In this document: piece by piece, positions 5,463 through 8,072 of the stretch
Position numbering within the stretch: the stretch's first letter is position 1
Layout of the letters: each line of letters opens with the position of its first letter
NCBI GenBank assembly: GCA_020441735.1
Contig: JAGRLQ010000048.1
Coordinates: 10,150 to 18,221, forward strand
DNA from: Nitratireductor sp.
GTDB lineage: Bacteria > Pseudomonadota > Alphaproteobacteria > Rhizobiales > Rhizobiaceae
Direction of reading: 5' to 3'
Length of the DNA: 8,072 nt
Notes under the pieces: model-generated
What the model was told of the DNA's origin: nothing
Seen by the model: only the letters and a program-made list of their open reading frames with translations
The model's database searches: none
Program-made: the position numbers and the translations under genes

Positions 5463-6434
5463 TCAATTCAGATGTTTTTGGGCCCAGGCAAGGATGGTGC
5501 CGCTTACTTCGTGCGTGGTGCCTGGGCTGAGTATGTCGCCGGTAATGACGTGATGATTGTCATCATCGGCATTCTCGATATTGACGATTTCAACCGGTCC
5601 GCCCCATGCCTTGGCGACTTCGGCTGCCCGTTCCGGCACCACCACCTTGTCCTGCATGGAAAAAATGAACAGGGCAGGAACCTTCAGCGTTGCCGGATCG
5701 ATGCCGGAAACGACTTTCAACAGGGCGCCCATGGGAAAAACCGCCTTGCTGGGATAGCGCGTCGTCCAGCCATGTGCCTGGCCTTCATTGCGCGGCTCCC
5801 AGGAGCGCTCGGCGCCCAGAATGAGCGGCAGCAGGGTTTCCCCCCATGGCATGTTGAGCAGCCAGATCGGCGCGCCATGCACGGCATAGTTGGGCGACAG
5901 CATGACCAGCACATCTATCTTGGCGGCGAGTTCCGGCTGGCTGGCGGCCCAGGTGGCGAGCGTGCCGCCGGTCGAGACCGAAAGCACCAGCACCTTGTCG
6001 CCGAGCCGCTTGCCGATCTCAAGCGCTTCTGCCGTATCGTCGAACCAGTCGGTGAGCTTTGCTTCAGCCATGGCATCACCACTGCGGCCATGGCCGGCAA
6101 GCCGGGTATAATAAAGGTTGGCTCCCAGCGCCCTGGCCACATTCTGCGGCACCGGATCGATTTCCACCCGGCTCGCCGAATAGCCATGCAGATAGACGAT
6201 GGAAACCGGGGTCTTGGTTTTCGATCCGGGATCGGCCCAGATGATTTCCTTGTGCAGCCCTTCGCGGATATCGCTGAACGACGCTTCGCTTTCAGCGAGA
6301 TAGGCGTCCAGATCAGGGCCAACAGTGGAAGGGTCGAAGCTCATTGTTTCCGCTGTATCAGGGCGCGGTCCCAGCAGGAATGCCACCACAAGGATGGCAA
6401 GCACCACCAGCGCAATTTTCCCCAGCCTCCGCAT
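5463..6434 (-). CDS. Membrane-anchored alpha/beta hydrolase (carboxylesterase-like)
   Basis: The 323-residue product has an N-terminal hydrophobic helix (residues 7-22, after Met-Arg-Arg) that works either as a membrane anchor or an uncleaved signal, leaving the enzyme domain probably in the periplasm. The hydrolase core follows: YLHGYSASRVE (81-91, oxyanion-hole loop), YYTRLAGHGRSGD (108-120), the nucleophile elbow VLSVSTGGTLA (150-160) with Ser154, FIFSMQDKVVVPE (257-269) with Asp262 as the acid, and DDDNHHVITGD (290-300) with His294 or His295 as the base. All three catalytic positions are thus present. The elbow reads Ser-Val-Ser-Thr-Gly rather than Gly-x-Ser-x-Gly. The HGYSAS and RLAGHG pattern is that of a group of esterase or lipase-like hydrolases; no substrate can be named. 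The ATG at 6434 has GGGAGGA nine bases upstream. The gene leads a short operon with the phosphatase gene. Confidence 0.9.
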   Translation of the reverse strand: MRRLGKIALVVLAILVVAFLLGPRPDTAETMSFDPSTVGPDLDAYLAESEASFSDIREGLHKEIIWADPGSKTKTPVSIVYLHGYSASRVEIDPVPQNVARALGANLYYTRLAGHGRSGDAMAEAKLTDWFDDTAEALEIGKRLGDKVLVLSVSTGGTLATWAASQPELAAKIDVLVMLSPNYAVHGAPIWLLNMPWGETLLPLILGAERSWEPRNEGQAHGWTTRYPSKAVFPMGALLKVVSGIDPATLKVPALFIFSMQDKVVVPERAAEVAKAWGGPVEIVNIENADDDNHHVITGDILSPGTTHEVSGTILAWAQKHLN

Positions 6435-6475
6435 GCGTCATCGTCCTCCCGTCGCGTTTCCTACTTTTGCCCGTC

Positions 6476-6491
6476 TGCGGCCAAAGCCGCA
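6476..6491. repeat. Stem-loop between aldR and the hydrolase gene
   Basis: TGCGGC (6476-6481) and GCCGCA (6486-6491) form a perfect six-pair stem with a four-base loop. An alternative pairing of GTCTG (6473-6477) with CAGAC (6500-6504) encloses most of it. On the minus strand this lies 62 bases after the aldR stop and could mark its transcript end, but no U-run follows, so a classical intrinsic terminator is not supported. The rest of the 119-base spacer shows no confident promoter. Confidence 0.4.
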
Positions 6492-6553
6492 AGGCAATTC
6501 AGACAGGCGTGTCGCCGCAGCCCCAAGGTGTAATCGTCCCAAGGGTATATTCG

Positions 6554-7030
6554 TCAAAGACTGGCAATATCCACATTGGCGCGGTTGACCACAACACGCA
6601 TGGCAAAGCTCGACAGCATTCTGGAAACGCCGGGCAGGGTGGAAAGCCAGTTTTTGTGGATCTGCTCGAAATGCTCCATGTCGTGCGCGTTCACCCGGAT
6701 GACGTAATCGCTCTGGCCCGACATCAGGAAGCAGGCAACGATGAAGGGGCATTGCGCCGCCGCTTCCTCGAATTTACGCAGATGCTCTTCCGACTGACCA
6801 TTAAGCGTGATCTGGATAATGGCCGTGATCGTCTGACCGATGGCACGGTTGGAAATGACTGCCTGATAGCCTTCGATGACGCCCTGCTTCTCCAGCAATT
6901 GCACCCGCCTCAGGCAGGCCGATTGCGAAAGCCCGACCCGTTCGGCAAGCTCCACGTTGGAAATGCGGGCATTGTCCTGAAGGGTGCTCAGGATCGCACG
7001 ATCAATCTTGTCAAAGCGTTCAAATGGCAT
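6554..7030 (-). CDS. aldR: Lrp/AsnC-family transcriptional regulator, probable regulator of ald
   Basis: The 158-residue product has the normal length and two-domain layout of Lrp/AsnC proteins. The N-terminal winged helix-turn-helix starts at FDKIDRAILSTLQDNARISNVEL (6-28), with recognition helix LSQSACLRRVQLLEKQGVIEGY (34-55). The C-terminal RAM domain (about 66-150), which binds amino-acid effectors and builds dimers and octamers, contains the hallmark SGQSDYVIRV (104-113) and LPGVSRMLSSFAMRVV (132-147). The ATG at 7030 begins just before the conserved Asp-x-Ile-Asp motif; longer versions in this frame run through the divergent promoter region and into ald and were rejected. The Shine-Dalgarno site is weak. 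It is divergent from alanine dehydrogenase, the arrangement of R. leguminosarum aldR/aldA, where AldR is needed for ald induction. Family membership is certain; the target and symbol are inferred from position. Confidence 0.95.
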   Translation of the reverse strand: MPFERFDKIDRAILSTLQDNARISNVELAERVGLSQSACLRRVQLLEKQGVIEGYQAVISNRAIGQTITAIIQITLNGQSEEHLRKFEEAAAQCPFIVACFLMSGQSDYVIRVNAHDMEHFEQIHKNWLSTLPGVSRMLSSFAMRVVVNRANVDIASL

Positions 7031-7168
7031 GAACTTCGAATAGCACGCGCATAAACAAAAGAAAATTCGAATTGCTGCCGGGCTACCCGCATGAATTCGC
7101 AATGAAATGCAGCGGCGAATGCGACATATTGCGCCAATCTTCAATCGGGCAGAATGAGGGAGGTTCCC
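7031..7168. promoter_or_regulatory. Divergent control region between aldR and ald
   Basis: This 138-base spacer must hold both promoters. TTCGAAT occurs at 7035-7041 and 7066-7072 (the latter within the perfect palindrome AATTCGAATT, 7064-7073) and TTCGCAAT at 7096-7103, so the sites are 31 and 30 bases apart, close to three helical turns. A further imperfect dyad has arms GGCGAAT (7114-7120) and ATTGCGCC (7128-7135) with one bulged base, overlapping a possible -10 box CATATT (7125-7130) for ald. No good -35 box precedes it, which would fit a promoter needing an activator. The ald Shine-Dalgarno site is GAGGGAGG at 7156-7163. No RNA gene is evident. Confidence 0.55.
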
Positions 7169-8072
7169 ATGCGCATCGGCGTGCCGAAGGAAATCAAGAA
7201 CAACGAGTTTCGCGTCGGGCTGACCCCCGGTTCCGTGCGCGAATACGCATCCCACGGCCACAAGGTTTTCGTCGAAGCCAATGCCGGCGCCGGCATCAAT
7301 GCTTCCGACAAGGACTACCGGGCAGCCGGAGCCACGATCCTCAAGACCGCCGACGAGGTGTTTGCCAAGTCGGACATGATCGTCAAGGTCAAGGAACCGC
7401 AGCCTGTCGAGTGGAAGAAACTTCGCCCCGACCAGATCCTCTACACCTATCTGCATCTGGCGCCGGATCCGGCACAGACCAAGGGGCTGATCGCTTCAGG
7501 TTGCACGGCAGTTGCCTATGAGACGGTAACCGACAACCGTGGCGGGCTGCCGCTGCTGGCGCCGATGTCGGAAGTTGCCGGCAGGCTTTCGATCCAGGCT
7601 GCCGCCACCGCCCTGCAGAGGCCCAATGGCGGTCGCGGCAAGCTGATGGGCGGCGTTCCCGGCGTGGCACCGGCCAATGTCGTTGTGATCGGTGGCGGCG
7701 TCGTCGGCACCCATGCGGCCAAGATGGCCGTCGGCCTCGGCGCCAACGTCACCATGCTTGACCGCTCCCTGCCGCGCCTGCGCGAACTGGACGATCTGTT
7801 CGGCGGTCGCGTCATCACCCGCTATTCGACCACCGACACCATCGAGGAATGCGTCAATGAGGCCGATGCAGTGATCGGCGCAGTGCTGATCCCCGGCGCT
7901 TCCGCACCGAAGCTCGTCAGCCGCAAGATGCTCAAGAACATGCGCAAGGGCGCAGTTCTGGTCGATGTGGCCATCGATCAGGGCGGTTGTTTCGAAACGT
8001 CGAAGGCAACCACCCACGCAGCGCCCACTTATGAAGTCGATGGCATCATCCACTATTGCGTCGCCAACATGC
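7169..8072 (+). CDS. ald: Alanine dehydrogenase, 5' part
   Basis: Ald catalyses the NAD-dependent reversible conversion of L-alanine and water to pyruvate, ammonia and NADH; it serves alanine catabolism and, in rhizobial bacteroids, alanine synthesis. The window holds 301 codons of an expected ~370, with the C-terminus cut off. Active-site residues sit at the positions known for the family: Arg15 (FRVGLTP), Lys75 (VKVKEP), His96 (YLHLAP) and Asp270 (VDVAIDQGG). The Rossmann nucleotide-binding loop is VIGGGVVGTHAA (173-184), with Asp198 (MLDRS) at the end of the second strand as expected for NAD preference. The start MRIGVPKEIK is the classic N-terminus and has a strong GAGGGAGG five bases upstream. 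The gene is divergent from the Lrp-type regulator and is probably activated by it in response to alanine or related amino acids. Confidence 0.97.
   Translation, partial: MRIGVPKEIKNNEFRVGLTPGSVREYASHGHKVFVEANAGAGINASDKDYRAAGATILKTADEVFAKSDMIVKVKEPQPVEWKKLRPDQILYTYLHLAPDPAQTKGLIASGCTAVAYETVTDNRGGLPLLAPMSEVAGRLSIQAAATALQRPNGGRGKLMGGVPGVAPANVVVIGGGVVGTHAAKMAVGLGANVTMLDRSLPRLRELDDLFGGRVITRYSTTDTIEECVNEADAVIGAVLIPGASAPKLVSRKMLKNMRKGAVLVDVAIDQGGCFETSKATTHAAPTYEVDGIIHYCVANM

Noticed and set aside
6473..6504. Intrinsic terminator after aldR
   Set aside because: The stem-loop is real on paper, but neither strand has a following T-run, so it is listed only as an inverted repeat.
5472..6533. Open frame of 353 codons on the + strand opposite the alpha/beta hydrolase
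   Set aside because: It lies wholly antisense to a gene with clear catalytic motifs, has no recognisable domain and a His/Arg/Gly-rich composition typical of shadow frames in GC-rich DNA.
7031..7456. N-terminal extension of the Lrp-type regulator up to 7456
   Set aside because: It would run antisense through the start of ald and the divergent promoter region; the Lrp family begins at the ATG at 7030.
7496..8053. Minus-strand open frame of 185 codons opposite ald
   Set aside because: Antisense to alanine dehydrogenase, whose active-site residues are all in place on the + strand.

Overview
This 8,072-base window looks like ordinary chromosome from a GC-rich alphaproteobacterium, most likely of the Rhizobiales. 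The basis is the gene set and order: a folP-folB-folK folate run, a YcjX/YcjF pair with rhizobial-type N-termini, and an Lrp-type regulator divergent from alanine dehydrogenase, as known for aldR/aldA of Rhizobium leguminosarum. Genus and species cannot be read from the sequence alone. No RNA gene, insertion sequence, CRISPR array or clear prophage gene was found.

Layout. Positions 1-1424 (+ strand) carry the 3' part of folP, then folB and folK, three genes of tetrahydrofolate synthesis; folK most likely starts at a TTG inside the end of folB. A convergent minus-strand gene (1434-1961) encodes a small exported protein or lipoprotein of unknown function. A 209-base spacer (1962-2170) rich in short inverted repeats follows. 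Further right, still on the minus strand, are a YcjF/DUF697 membrane protein (2171-3313) and a YcjX-family P-loop NTPase (3336-4799), a two-gene operon read right to left with its own probable promoter. Upstream of that is another two-gene operon: a membrane-anchored alpha/beta hydrolase (5463-6434) followed by a SixA-like histidine phosphatase (4906-5445). An Lrp/AsnC regulator (aldR, 6554-7030) then faces alanine dehydrogenase (ald, 7169 to the right edge, incomplete) across a 138-base control region.

How the genes relate. FolB, FolK and FolP act in that order on the pterin branch of folate synthesis. AldR probably controls ald and perhaps itself through the shared divergent spacer, coupling alanine/pyruvate interconversion to amino-acid supply. 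YcjX and YcjF are widely found together and probably act together, but their biochemical job is unsettled. The phosphatase and hydrolase are translationally close, but nothing in the sequence names their substrates.

I see no convincing undescribed multi-gene system. The best leads are helically phased TTCGAA-type repeats plus an imperfect dyad in the aldR-ald spacer, the dyad-dense spacer upstream of the small secreted protein, and the unusual nucleophile elbow of the hydrolase.
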